NCBI GenBank assembly: GCA_013368325.1
Contig: JAACJK010000112.1
Span: 768,318-832,317, forward strand
Length of the DNA: 64,000 nt
Source of the DNA: Ephemerocybe angulata
Lineage: Eukaryota; Basidiomycota; Agaricomycetes; Agaricales; Psathyrellaceae
Direction of reading: 5' to 3'
Made by a program: the position numbers and the translations under genes. How positions within the stretch are numbered: the stretch's first letter is position 1; each line of letters begins with the position of its first letter. Below, one piece after another: positions 23,426 through 34,500 of this stretch. The notes under the pieces are model-generated. The model was not told where the DNA came from. It saw only the letters and a program-made list of their open reading frames with translations, and searched no databases.

Positions 23426-24239
23426 CGTTGCTGATACTATGATTCGAGCAGTGCTGGAGAAGATGGTCCTGAAGAAGGCGGAGGGCGGAAAGGGCACCTG
23501 AGGTGAAGGGATGGTCGTGGTATGGGAAGAAGAGGCTCAAGACGCGTCAAACGCGCCCGTTATGGCAACCAAGCCGGTCACGTTAACAAACAAACAAACA
23601 GACCTACATAGAAGCACGCGCCCGTTATGGTAACGCCTGAATCACGTTACGCTTTGTTTCTCTTTGTTCTAAGGACGACGACGACGACCGCAATCCCAAA
23701 GCAGGTAGACGTTGACCAGTGAGCCACACAATAAAAGAAAGGCTTTGACGAGCTTTGACGGCTGTCGGGTTTTGCAATGTACCGGAATATCGAGATTTCA
23801 CCCCTCAACGCACCGAAAATGTAATCGACCAGGCAGATTTGTAGTGAATCGACACCTCCGACTCGGAGTCTACTCGTATGGTTGAAGGGCTCTTCGTTCG
23901 GTAAATGCGTACCCCGGCTCACATCGGCACAGCCAACCGCCGTCCAGTGGAAACCAGGGCTCATTCTTTGACAAAGCAGCGGTATAAATATCATGAAATC
24001 TGCGATATATATGCAGAGATTCCAAAGGTACAAACAGGCCAAAAGTGGGCTTTGAGGCGCCAAGGTATGGGGATGCGCTTCAAACTTGCTGCACCATGCA
24101 CAAACCCGGAGCTGATGGAGTCGTCGTCTGTACACAATCTATGAGTCCCTGATGTATGTGGAACTAGATAGAATATATTTGCGATAAGTTGTGCTTCGTG
24201 CACACCTTCATGTTAACCGACTGACAGATGAACCAAATT
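23426..24239. other. Intergenic, upstream of zinc-module gene 5
   Basis: Contains short direct repeats (acaaacaaacaaac at 23586; the CGCGCCCGTTATGG block at about 23547 and 23618) and a stretch near 23900-23960 like the distal promoter of gene 2 (CGGCTCACATCGGCACAGCC). No gene supported. Confidence 0.45.
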
Positions 24240-26020
24240 AGGCGTCAGTTGAACGTATTTGCATTGACTGAAACTTCGGATAGATACGGGGCACGACGTT
24301 GAAGTATCCTGCTGAGAGATAGGATGAACGACGTCGTGCGTTGGCTGTGGAATCGGCTCCGCGTGCACGTCCCGACGAAAGGTAACTCGATATACCATCC
24401 GGATCGTAGTCGCCCCGGCGCCCACCTACGCCCCCATTGTCTAGGTGCAGGTGACGGTCACGGAATCTCCGGTATCCGTAGGTAGGAAATGCAGTGAGGT
24501 CTGGTTATGCTCTCGCCCGAGCTGCGAATCGCAATTCACTTGAAGTATAGCCGCGACGGCGACGTCGTGTAGGCTGTGAACTGGGCTTCGGTGTGCTGAC
24601 GTCCGAACGAAGATGACCCCCATTTCACCACTTGAATCAGAGTAGCCCCACGTCCACCTACGCTCCCATCGTCTAGGGTTAGGTGGCGTTTATAGAGAAA
24701 TGCAGCGAACATCTGGAGATGAGGTCTCTCGTCAGAACTGGGATGCGACACATCCCACACTGCGAATCCCATTTATCGAGGTGCAGTTCGGTGACTTGAA
24801 ACGAGGTCCGAGAACCGAGCATCACAAGCCGCTCTGAGAGATCAACCTTGGGGGAGGTCCAGCTGGGGTTTCCTGAACGGAATGGCGCGGGAGCGACAAG
24901 CAGGCAGGTATAGACCGCCACGGCTGGGCGACGTTCGGCCAGATACGTGAAACGGTGGGAGGGGTGGCATCCGGGTCGTACTCTGCCTTGTGCATGCAGC
25001 GCCATTGGCCAGCCGAGCCTCCCCCACACATCGAGGGATGGAAATGGCGGGAATGGTTGTGTAGGGCGGTGAGGATTAGGGGTGACCTAGAACGGTGCCT
25101 GATTCGGATTGAGTTGGGGAACGGGCGGCCAAGCTGATGATGGAGCGAGAGGATAGTGCCATGTCTACAGCCACGACCACAACCATATTGATGATCAGCG
25201 ACAGCTCCGACAGCGACATGGACTCCCTCGACGATGACGGCTAGGGCATCGGAACGGGTCGAGCAGCGAAGGAGGCTGAGGCCAAGATGCAAGGCACCGC
25301 CCGGGGATAGAGTGCTGCTAGCAGTTCATGGACGCTCCATTACTTTTGAGGTGAACGTGCAAGAGCAGTCGCTCTGCAGGGTAGGTGACCGGGAGTATGG
25401 CCATCCCAGAGATACAGTTCAGCAGCCAGGCCCTGCGGCTCTCTATGCTGTGCGCATATCATAGAGATCGATGTCTATAGCCGACTGACGTGTAAAACGA
25501 GGGACAGGGGAAGGGAGAATTGGATAGAGGCATACCTAGAACGATGTTTCGCCACTGACCATTCACATAATACACCTGTACCTACCCTTCTCTATTGCGA
25601 AGCCACCCATTCCGGCGTCGATATTGCGTCGATATTGGCCAGGCTAGGGTCTTGAACGTTGGGGTCCGGGGACTCCTTGAGAATCATCCCGGCTGCTTCT
25701 ATCCCAAAAAATGTTATAGACTTCAGTCAGCCTACGTTGGAGACGCTGCAGGTGGTGCCGACATGGTGAAAGCGACGTTGGGGAGGAGGAGAAGTTGAGG
25801 ACAAGACAGCAGGAGGGCCCAAGTTCGTTTATTGTTTGCCCTTGCTGACAAAGCCAACTTGAGGGCCGGTCCCGCCCACGGTGGGTCGAACCCACGCTCT
25901 CTCTCACCCCTCACCATCTTCGCCTTCCTCACCAGCGACCGCACTGTACCATTTTCGATGGCCCCCTTCTGGGCTGAATCCCTGTATGACCATATTGGGG
26001 TACGTCTTCCGCTCATCCAG
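24240..26020 (-). repeat. Inverted duplication arm (LDNG region, right)
   Basis: Reverse-complement relative of 8100-10000. Includes two hairpin-core units on the minus strand at 24421-24452 and 24654-24687 and merges at its right end into the decayed SDH4 copy. Confidence 0.6.
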
Positions 26021-26330
26021 CGTTCAGCGTTCGTTGCTGTGTCCCATTCATATCGTGGCTGAACGATCCTGCACTGTACTAATACTAGTGCACTTCTATC
26101 AGTGTCTCGCCGACTACCAAGTCCATTCTCGTAAGTTTCCGACCTTCGAGGTCTGGACAGCACGGGTAGCTTACGTCAGCGGCGGGCGTACACGGGAGCT
26201 GCTATCTATGCGACGGTCTCCCTCGACGAGCAAGGCTAATACTGGGACTCCCTTCGTTTTCTGAAATACACTAATCATGAATTCATACCCCTAGGCCCTG
26301 GAGATGCGTGGTCTTTGGCTCTTTGAATGA
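25865..26330 (+). pseudogene. Decayed SDH4 copy
   Basis: Collinear with 18500-19140. Recognisable pieces are the segment before the second helix, the donor GGGGTACGTCTTCCG, an ATCAGTGTCTCGCCGACTAC version of the CIVDYL exon, CGTAAGTTTCC for RKFP, GAGGTCTGGACAGCACGG (stop codon lost) and the 3' flank CACTAATCATGAATTCATAC. The mitochondrial presequence exons are gone. A non-processed copy: intron remnants remain, so it arose by DNA duplication, not retroposition. Confidence 0.75.
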
Positions 26331-27234
26331 CCTCGTCCAAGAACACGCCCAGGCCAGGAAGAACTTTCCTCTGGGCGATAGCACAGGCAGCTCTCATTCC
26401 TAAAAAGTATGCGCCGCGACTTGCTGCTGATTCACCATTGAATCGCACATTTCGTCTCTAGTTCCAACTCAACGCTACAGACAGCTCAGTGTTCGCCAGT
26501 TCAACTTTCAGGCTGTGGATGGGATAACCGCTGGAGTTGCGAATACGTCTCTCCAAACCTCAGCGTTTTGACATGGCGACGAATAGGATAACGTCGAGGG
26601 CTTGTCGATAACGAGACGAGGAGTGTAATTTGGACTCCAAATACTCACATTTTTCTGCCAGGTCTCACATGGACGATCGTCTGAATCACTGACTAAGAGC
26701 CTGAGGATTTTAACCGGGCGTTGCACCTGGGTTGAATAGATCAATGGTTCGTCGATCGTGCTTTTATATCTTTTCGGGTATCTCTAAGCATATCAGGATT
26801 TTTAGAACGTCGAGCCAAAGTATATGATCATACTATCATAGAGACCTTTCGAGCCAAATAGAGCGACCAAATAGAGCGAGCGAACTATTCACACATATAT
26901 AATGTGGTAACGGCTGACTATCATGGCAATGCGTGTGTGAGAGGACACGGAACGTTGATTCGCTGAGTTCAACCGCCCAATTAGGAAGATATGTCATCAC
27001 GTGCGGGCACAAGCCCACCTTGAGTCGGGGGGACGTAACGAATATATGAAGCACACCTATCTACCAGGCACCGATTCCTTAAACGACTATATAGTCCTAT
27101 GAACAGTTGACTGACCTCTGTCCCCTCGACGCTCGTTTTCGGTGACCCCCGTCGGCCCTATGGGAATGTGATGGCATCAATTGCCGGCTGTTGGCCACAC
27201 AAGTTCGTTTTCTTCTCTTCTTCTGCATTCAGCC
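26331..27234. other. Gap between SDH4 remnant and cyclin-like gene 2
   Basis: Equivalent in position to 18984-20910. A TATGTCATCACGTG block at about 26990 resembles the one at 20655 upstream of the other cyclin-like gene and contains CACGTG. No gene supported. Confidence 0.45.
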
Positions 27235-28128
27235 ATGCCTGACGCCCGAGCTTTGCGTCCTGGATTGTCCGTCCGCGCGATCAAAACTACGAACTACAGC
27301 CCTCGATGCCGCAAGACATCCGCGCAACCCAAACCAAACAACTCTACCACTGGCGCGGCGTCGGCATCCACGTCCCAGACCACAGCCACGGAGCGCAAGC
27401 CAAAGGTCAGCTTAAAGGAGGGCGACTCCTCGAATAAAGAGTTCGCTCCCATCTCTCATAGCGATATGGGCAAAATCCTGTACCACTTCTCTGCGGCAAT
27501 CTTCACCGACGGCCCGGCGCGCGTTCTGCGCGAGAAAGCCTTCTTCCAATCGGTCGTCCTGGAATGCCCCAGCCAAACCAGGGATGTGTGGCAGGTGTCC
27601 ATCTTTGCAGGGCTCCTACTTCTCCAGCGCTACCGCGCCATCAACACCCTCCGAGGAAAGTTGAACTCGGCCTCGCATACTCTTCTTTCCGCATTCCCCC
27701 TTGATGCGGTCATCTTCTCAGTCGCCATGATGGGGCTGCAGTACTGCGTAGCCGATAAAGGATACCAGGCCGTCGGAATAGACAAAAGGATGGATCACCG
27801 CCGAGGCACCCACGAGTCCTGCAAGTTGGCGATGCTGCGGGGACTCGAGTGGAATATGCACATTGGTGGGAAGGACTTGGAGAAGTTCAGGAGGGATGTT
27901 ATTGGGGCTGGGCTCGACGCCAGTATCCACAGAATTATTGTCAAACGGACTTTGGGCTTTTATGGTGGCCCATCCCGAGAGACACTCGTGCTTGACGGCC
28001 GTATGTGGTCGATCGTTCACGACCTGGATGAAGCCAACGTCCATGGCGACGGCGCTGAAGCGCGCGACCAAGCCCAACAAGGAATCAAAAACCGCCTCTC
28101 AACCCTTCTTCGCCTGGCAGTAGGATAA
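27235..28128 (+). CDS. Cyclin-like protein 2
   Basis: Single-exon, 297 residues, paralogue of the protein at 20911-21807 over its whole length. The same blocks occur in order: EFAPIS, YHFSAAIFTDG, DVWQVSIFAGLLLLQRYRA, a SHTLLSAFPLDAVIFSVAMM helix, GTHESCKLAMLRGLEWNM, and KDLEKFRRDVIGAG. It lacks part of the acidic EELEEA segment near the C-terminus and ends at LLRLAVG. No stops, so probably expressed. The same linked partners occur: SDH4 remnant upstream, convergent zinc-module gene downstream. Cyclin assignment rests on fold-like pattern, not on a decisive motif. Confidence 0.7.
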   Translation: MPDARALRPGLSVRAIKTTNYSPRCRKTSAQPKPNNSTTGAASASTSQTTATERKPKVSLKEGDSSNKEFAPISHSDMGKILYHFSAAIFTDGPARVLREKAFFQSVVLECPSQTRDVWQVSIFAGLLLLQRYRAINTLRGKLNSASHTLLSAFPLDAVIFSVAMMGLQYCVADKGYQAVGIDKRMDHRRGTHESCKLAMLRGLEWNMHIGGKDLEKFRRDVIGAGLDASIHRIIVKRTLGFYGGPSRETLVLDGRMWSIVHDLDEANVHGDGAEARDQAQQGIKNRLSTLLRLAVG

Positions 28129-28689
28129 TATTTAATTGGTTTCACCGAGCCTCGATGCGTTTTGCTTTGCTATCATCTCACTCTCTTGTAATATTAGTCG
28201 GACTATCCAGCGTAAACGTTCCATGTAACTCGGATAAATGTGGCTTCAATGTATCGCTCTTCGATGGATACTATTTTATGAGCAAGGGAAGGTGCGCAGA
28301 GCCACCCAGTGCGACTGTGCGGGATCCAAAAAACAAGGAAGAAAAACAAGTATATATTGATCTGTTTACAGAGGGGACAGCGGTAGCTCTCGTATCGCCG
28401 AAACCCGGGAGCCTCAGGACGGAGAACCTTCAAACAGTTGCAGAACTCACATAGCACCCTCATGACTGGCCTCAGACGTATGTGGCCAAGGTTTATTGCT
28501 CTTTTAAAGGACGTACTCCCTCTGCGTGTGAGTTGACAAGCGACGCGCTGCGGTGCAGACTTCCCTCTCTATACGCGTTCCGGTATGGATCTCTTCACGC
28601 GGGCCACAGGTAATAGCCTGTGTAGTGCACATAAAGGCAAGGACTGTTGAGCATAGTTGTGTTGGCATGCATGGTTGCGCAACTCACGT
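28129..28689. other. 3' flank of cyclin-like gene 2
   Basis: Intergenic. A 99-codon frame at 28155-28454 has a hydrophobic start but no parallel in the other cyclin block and was not accepted. Nothing else recognised. Confidence 0.4.
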
Positions 28690-29215
28690 GGCGTCAGTCA
28701 CTGGCAGGTACGGGAAGGTTTGCATCACCCGGTATATCAACCATAAGACGAATGTATGTAACGCCGTTCCCACGTCTTACATACGCATTACATATATCAC
28801 GCCCATCGTCCACTCCTCTTCTCTTTAGCTTACCATCGTACCACTTGTCACCGTCCTCTTGTCTACGCCAATAGACGTCGTTCATTTCATTTTGGCTTCC
28901 TCTCAGTGAACGCTCGCTATAGCCGATAGCAGCGTTACAATGTAATTCTACACAATCGGGAAAGAGGTCGATGCAGAGTTTGTTATTCTGTGCCACGGAT
29001 ATGTGGAACAAGCTCTGTGGTATGATACATATAAGGAGCGTCCATAATGCATAAAGCATAAAAGAGAAAAGTAGAGCGAGGATTGGAAAGCGAAAATGAA
29101 GAGGAGGCAAAACGAGACAATGTTTTTGGGTTTTCTGGATAGCCAAGTCCGAATCACAGCGAGGATGATAGATAGGTGAGAAATGTGGAATAAAAGATGG
29201 GATGAAATCTGTAAC

Positions 29216-29391
29216 CCGACAGGTTTCGATTAATCGATGGCTTGAAAATCAACGTTTTGATGGTTAATCCGACATGGATTAATCAGAGTGGATTAAACAA
29301 GTTTAGCAGGCAGCGGCGTGCCTGCGCTCGAGAGCTGCGATTAATCGACAATCGCTTTTCTGGAGCCTAGATCTTTCCTGGGCGTTTAATC
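29216..29391 (+). repeat. Left terminal inverted repeat of hAT-like element
   Basis: About 175 bp, complementary to 30323-30511. Carries several ATTAATC copies and a GCAGGCAGCGGCGTGCCTGC palindrome. Confidence 0.8.
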
Positions 29392-30322
29392 CATGGCGTG
29401 AGCGTTCAAGGACTTGTAATCAGCATTGATTAAAATGTTATACTACTTGTATGGAAATAATGATACATACTACTTTAGCGTCAAGAGTTTGAACTTTACT
29501 TTCAAAGTGTCACTACGTAAATCCCACCCGAGAAAGACCGTGTTACGGTACCTCTGAGGCACGCGGTCGAGCCGAGCCGTCCGGGGCAGATGCGCGGAGG
29601 CACAGGCCGCATATAAGGAATGATCCCACAAGTCCCTCGACCACCGAGCCCGATAACGGGGGAAGAGGAACTTGTGGGATAGTGAACTTGGCAAAAGCAG
29701 GGCTGCTTATATACTCCTGGCATGTTTACGCCGTCAAACAGTCGCGTCGCGAGCTTGGTACGATCACGAGGGCGTGTTTTGTTGAAAACACCAAATAACT
29801 CCAATGATAGCCATACAAGTCCAACATTCTGGGAGTATATAACTTCCAGGACATCTTGTATGCCCGCAATATCCCACTCATTCTTCCCCACCACCCCTCC
29901 GAAGGGTGGTGAGGGGGACTTGGAGGGATTTACCAGGCCTCACGGACGACGGTAGGCGGCGTGGAGGTGCTTTGATGCGCCAACACATGAGGTCGGGAGT
30001 CCGATTAATCGAGTGTCCCCGATTAATCAGAGCTCTTGACGCCCTCACCATTCAGCACCGAAGGTATGTTTAGTTGCTCCATCATTATGTTTTTACTTAG
30101 TTTAATTGTTTCCTAAGGTTTTTTAAGGTGATCCGGACCTTGTTGTCCAACTACGGACTCTGTAAGTTGACGGGCTAGCCCTTTTCGTATAGCAGTTTAA
30201 TCATCTCATGGCCGCCAGATAATTCGTTGAAACATAGTATTACTGGATTAACTGTATTACCACGATTAATCACATCAAATTGGGTGGTTTTTTCACCATT
30301 TCACGGGTTCTAAATGCTCCTC

Positions 30323-30511
30323 GATTAAACGCCCAGGAAAGACCTAGGCTCCGGAAAAGCGATTAAACAAACGGAGAATCGATTAATCGCAGCTCTCGAG
30401 CGCAGGCACGCCGCTGCCTGCTAAACTTGTTTAATCCACTCTGATTAATCCATGTCGGATTAACCATCAAAACGTTGATTTTCAAGCCATCGATTAATCG
30501 AAACCTGTCGG
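30323..30511 (-). repeat. Right terminal inverted repeat of hAT-like element
   Basis: Mirror of 29216-29391 with about 15 extra bases near 30365. Confidence 0.8.
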
Positions 30512-30581
30512 TCTTTTGATGAAATAACGATGGGGACTCCGAGCTGATATAAGGTCCACTAGTCAACCATCAATCGAGCAA

Positions 30582-32519
30582 TCACGATGACCCAGATTTC
30601 TTCGTGCGGGCCTTCTTCGTACGATTGACGTGATTTCTGCACGCCTTCTCCCCATCCCCAATAGCCACAGCAAAGCACTCGTCCTTCTTGCAGAGCAGCA
30701 TTCCGTCAAAATGCTGCTCCGCATAATGCTTGCAGACATTCTTCTTGTTGTTCTTGAGGCGGAGCCCGCAGGCCTTCTCGACAGTCTTGTAAGGGCACTG
30801 AATCTTTTTATAGTCATCGGGAAGTCGTTTCCCGTCGATATGGTCGTCCCAAAGGTGAATCCAAAACTCCTTGTCCCTCCTGGCAAACTTGCGAGTGCAT
30901 TCAGGACCGTCCTTTTCGTAGACCCGATCCACACAGTCGCACTTGAAGGGCTTCCCGTCAGCGTCAGATCCGGAACCGGCCTCTTCTTCTTCAGTTCTCT
31001 TGCGCTTTTGGGTCGGGGAAGGCGGACTCGGAGCAGCGACTGCATCGCGCGACGAACCCGCCTTGAACTTGGGCTTCTCCTTTGCAGGTTGGGTAAAATT
31101 CAAAGTCCATGGAAGTTGGGCAGTAACACTCGTCGATCCCGCATTACGATCCAGGAGACGTGCATCGTCGCGCGCTTTGCCCTTCCCATTTTTCTTTGTC
31201 GCCGCTGCCGCTTTGGATTCCGTGGATTCTACAGCAGGAGCGGTGGGAGGCGTAGACTCTGTAGCGGGAGAAATGGTAGGCGTGGATGGAGCTGCTGGAG
31301 CGATGGCAGATGAGGTCTCGGCAGCTGGATCCGTAGGAGGTGCAATCTCTCCCTCTGGAGCCGTAGCAGTTGCGGACGGTGCTGCAGGAGTACTGACAGG
31401 TGTAGGCAAGGCCTCGGCATATGGAACAAGGGGCATTTGGGTATCATAATTCCAACGATAGAGCTGCGCACGCCTTTTCCCATCGTCCACCGGGCCAGGA
31501 ACTGGCGTCTGGGTACGAACAGTTGGGACATTTTGGGCAGGCCGAGGAGGAACGGAAACTTGGACCTGCGCTTGGTGCCGAGCAAAGGCCTGGAATAGCT
31601 CAACCGTGCTACGCCTTCTCTCCAAATCAGACTCGTGGGGCGGAGCGGGAGTAACGGCGGCGGCGGTACCAACGGTATCATCGGCAGCGTCCTTCGGGGC
31701 GGCGGGTTCTGGAGAGGGGTTGGGATCAGTATCGCTCCTAGAAACGCTCGGCAATTCCCCAAGGACTTGAGATTTACGAGGGCGAGCTCGCGAAGAAGGT
31801 GGCTTCGAGGCTGATCCAGTCGCGGGGGCGTTCTCCTTATCCGACTTGGGCGCGGAACGCTTGGAGAGAGCTTGCTCTCCCACTACGGGAGCATCCACCT
31901 CAGCGTTAGCCTGAGGGTGGGTATTCGTAATCTCACTAGTAGTTGAGGTTCAGTAAATGAACTTGCATGATACAGACGATGAGTACTAACCTCAACACTT
32001 CAGCCCCACCGTCGGTCGCATCGGCCTGAGGCTCGTGCGTGGACTCTTTCACATCGCTCCTGACCACAACGCATGCCACCGCACTCTCAACGGTATTGGA
32101 GACACTGTATGTACGTTAGAAACAATGAAAGGGAGGTGAATAAGACAGTGAAGGCAACGTACGCCGGGTGCGGAGCAGGGGACGGGACCGCCGGAGCGGG
32201 AATGCCTGTTTCCACATTTAAACTGTCAAAGAGCCAGTAGTTTAGCATTTACATTCTACTCAGAAGATGATAAAGAGGTTACATACCCGACTTCGTCGCC
32301 CCCTTCTGCGTCCTTCGCCTGTTCAACAAGCGGAAGGCCTGAGCCACTCAACTCAGCCAACGCCGCACCACCGTCTCCAGCCTCCACGGCTGCCTCGACC
32401 TCCTTCTCGGGCACATCCAGGGCCTCTGTGACGGCGGTGGACAGCACCTTATGCACGATGGGGGCGCAATCGGTGGCCACGGGAGTCTGGAGGGCGACGA
32501 TGTCGTTGTATGTGTGCAT
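30582..32519 (-). CDS. Zinc-module protein 6
   Basis: Four exons (32287-32519, 32163-32222, 31991-32104, 30582-31935), 586 residues. Close paralogue of the gene at 14627 with the same exon phases. Starts MHTYNDIVALQTP. Contains LLDRNAGSTS, QKRKRTEEEE and the module region CDCVDRVYEKDGPECTRKF...HLWDDH, CPYKTVEKACGLRL...CKHYAEQH, CKKDECFAVAIG...CRNH. The stop codon lies five residues beyond the KKSG that ends its paralogue. The hAT-like element sits 65 bp downstream of the stop and may supply its 3' UTR or terminator. Intact frame; molecular role unknown. Confidence 0.82.
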
Positions 32520-32639
32520 AATCGCGATAAAAGTCAGTGTTTCTTGAGAATGGGGTTGTTTTGTGTCGAAGGATGTATTCAGAGACAAAGATAATGCTAT
32601 CAGGAGTAGTTCTGGGTAATTGTGGAATGCTTGTATGAA

Positions 32640-32711
32640 GGGAACAATGTGGTTGAAATGAAAACACTGCAGACGCGTCGCTCGCGTTCAACCAGCCAAG
32701 TCCCATTGTCC
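32640..32711 (-). promoter_or_regulatory. Conserved upstream module of zinc-module gene 6
   Basis: Reverse-strand copy of the 14434-14509 module, 120-190 bp before the start codon. Confidence 0.45.
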
Positions 32712-32815
32712 AGATCAATTTAATCAAACTCAGCCCTCGGCGACATCGGCACAGCCAAGTGGCAACCAGGACGCATTCTTCGTTGCCCGTAGGAAGCAGA
32801 AGCATCGTGTTGATG

Positions 32816-34500
32816 CAAGCTATGTAGTGTAAAGACCCTTAGTAGAGATAAGGCATGGGTCGTGGTGCTGTAATATCTGGGTCATACCTCGAAGGCGGCC
32901 TCCCCATCACGCCGCAACCGTTCTATCACCCGCTCGCAGTTGCTTGAAGCTTGAAGGGCAATTGAAGGGGTCGTATTGCTCCAACGATAGCCTATGAGCC
33001 ATTCTAAACGGAATACCTGTGTATATTGAATAGATAATAGCGCATGAACAATGGTTCATTGTCGAAACGAAAGTCGATTGTAACAACGGCGCGTCCAAAT
33101 TCAGAGCTAGCCCAAGTAGCGTCTCTCGGCGGCCGAGAATATACTACCGAGGGGCCAGAGACGTACAGAATATAAGTAATAGAAGGTGGTAAGCTTCGCC
33201 TGACTGGTATTACCGGTATTGAGCAACTCCGCGATAACTATAGCCTTGACGTACTGCAGCCTGGATGGGCCAAGGTTTGAGATTAGGCTTTCATAGTAGT
33301 CGAGTTCAAGCCCCTTTCTCGTCTTTCGACCCCGCCGCCGCTCTTTCGCCTCGTCGCTGAATCGCCAAACCTCCCTTTCCCAAAAACCCGCCCAGTTTCT
33401 TTCTCCACCCGCCTTGCCCAAACCTCGACGCCGAATCGGTCGTGCATTTGTTCACCATCCATTCTTTCTATCGGACCCCGCCGTCAACCCGCCGTCGCTC
33501 ATTTGGTCTCGTCAGTCGCGTCGCTGCCCCCGCCGACCCCAATATCAATTCTACCATCCTCGCCGAGCAATTTTCGACGCCCGCCTTTACCAAACTGGAC
33601 AGTACACCCCGCTCCACGAATCTCCAAGCCACCGAAGCCCAGTACGCGACTCACTCATCAAAGAAGACGCCCAAGCACTTTTCGTTCATCTTGCCATCGC
33701 CCTGCATTCTCGAGCTCGCCCACGTTCAACGACGACTCCCCATCGTGATTCCGCACCAATCAAGCCCGTGCTCCTGTCCTAAAGGAGGCTCTACCCTTTA
33801 CCCTTCCCTTCCTGGCACCTGCGACTGCCGCCCCCTCAATACTCGAAGTCTCCCAGTTCTCGACCATCGAGAGTGCGACGACGCCAACCGTGGTTCACCG
33901 TTTCATGTTTTGACTTCGAATTCAGTTTTACGGTTTTTACACTATCCGTTTTCTCATTTCTGGCTACTGATAACATTCATGGTTCACTCGTCCGGTTCGC
34001 TCTGGTTGTCCATGGTACCCGTGCTCTGGCGTTCCTGATCCTCGTTGCGTTTTACCACCCTTGACTTTCTTGCGGTGCCTCAGCTATGGTCCTATCGCCT
34101 CCCGTTCTGAATGGCGTTTGTTTCCCTGTTGTTTGATTACTTTTATTTGGATGACTACCGGTAACATCTACGATTCTTTCGTCCCTTTGCCTTGGTTTGT
34201 TTCGTGATACCTACGTTTCGGTGTTCCTGACCTTCATTGCGCTTCCCGCCCCTGATTTTCTTGCGATGCCTCGACTATGGTCTCCTTACCTATCGTTGCC
34301 GAAGTCGTTAGTTTTTTTGGCTGTTTCGTTGTTTTCATTCGGAGGAGGGGCGAGTGTAAGGACGCGATGGCTTACATCATCCCATCGTCCTTACTACACG
34401 CGTTTCCATCCTTTCGTTCCTTAGCTTAGTTCACCCATGTACCCAGTCGTTCATCCTCGTTCGCCCAACTAGACGTTGTTCATGTCATGTCTCGTCGTCC
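32816..34500. other. Pyrimidine-rich non-genic block
   Basis: Starts at the end of arm B and is unlike the rest of the window in composition. From about 33300 the plus strand is strongly C/T-rich. Several overlapping ORFs of about 80-200 codons exist in all frames, a by-product of few purine-rich stops. No family is recognised; a solo LTR or UTR-like repeat is possible but terminal TG/CA plus target duplication could not be found. Confidence 0.4.
33935..34335 (+). repeat. Diverged 191-bp tandem repeat
   Basis: Two units: CTACTGATAACATTC near 33965 corresponds to CTACCGGTAACATCT near 34156, and TTCTTGCGGTGCCTCAGCTATGG to TTCTTGCGATGCCTCGACTATGG with the same 191-bp offset. Roughly 70 percent identity by eye. 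Confidence 0.65.

Larger units (their letters stand above)
29209..30517. mobile_element. Non-autonomous hAT-like element
   Basis: Long inverted repeats (about 29216-29391 and 30323-30511) begin CCGACAGGTTTCGATTAATCG and are near-identical apart from a short indel. GATGAAAT occurs directly on both sides (29201-29208 and 30518-30525), an 8-bp target duplication as in hAT elements. The paralogous arm at 16620-16660 is continuous across the same point. The interior has no transposase-like frame. The ends are rich in ATTAATCG/GATTAA motifs, candidate subterminal transposase sites. The outermost few bases are not inverted-complementary, so exact termini may be off by a few bases. Confidence 0.8.
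28690..32815 (-). repeat. Inverted duplication arm B (right)
   Basis: Reverse-complement counterpart of 14325-16995 with a 1309-bp insertion at 29209-30517. The left part (28690-29208) corresponds to the 3' flank 16640-16995, and the part after the insertion holds zinc-module gene 6 and its promoter. Confidence 0.85.

Noticed and set aside
28155..28454. 99-codon ORF with hydrophobic start after cyclin-like gene 2
   Set aside because: No counterpart in the parallel block at 21.8 kb and no supporting motif; likely chance.
33442..34038. 198-codon plus-strand ORF
   Set aside because: Composition follows from C/T-rich DNA; all three frames are similarly open and no family is recognised.
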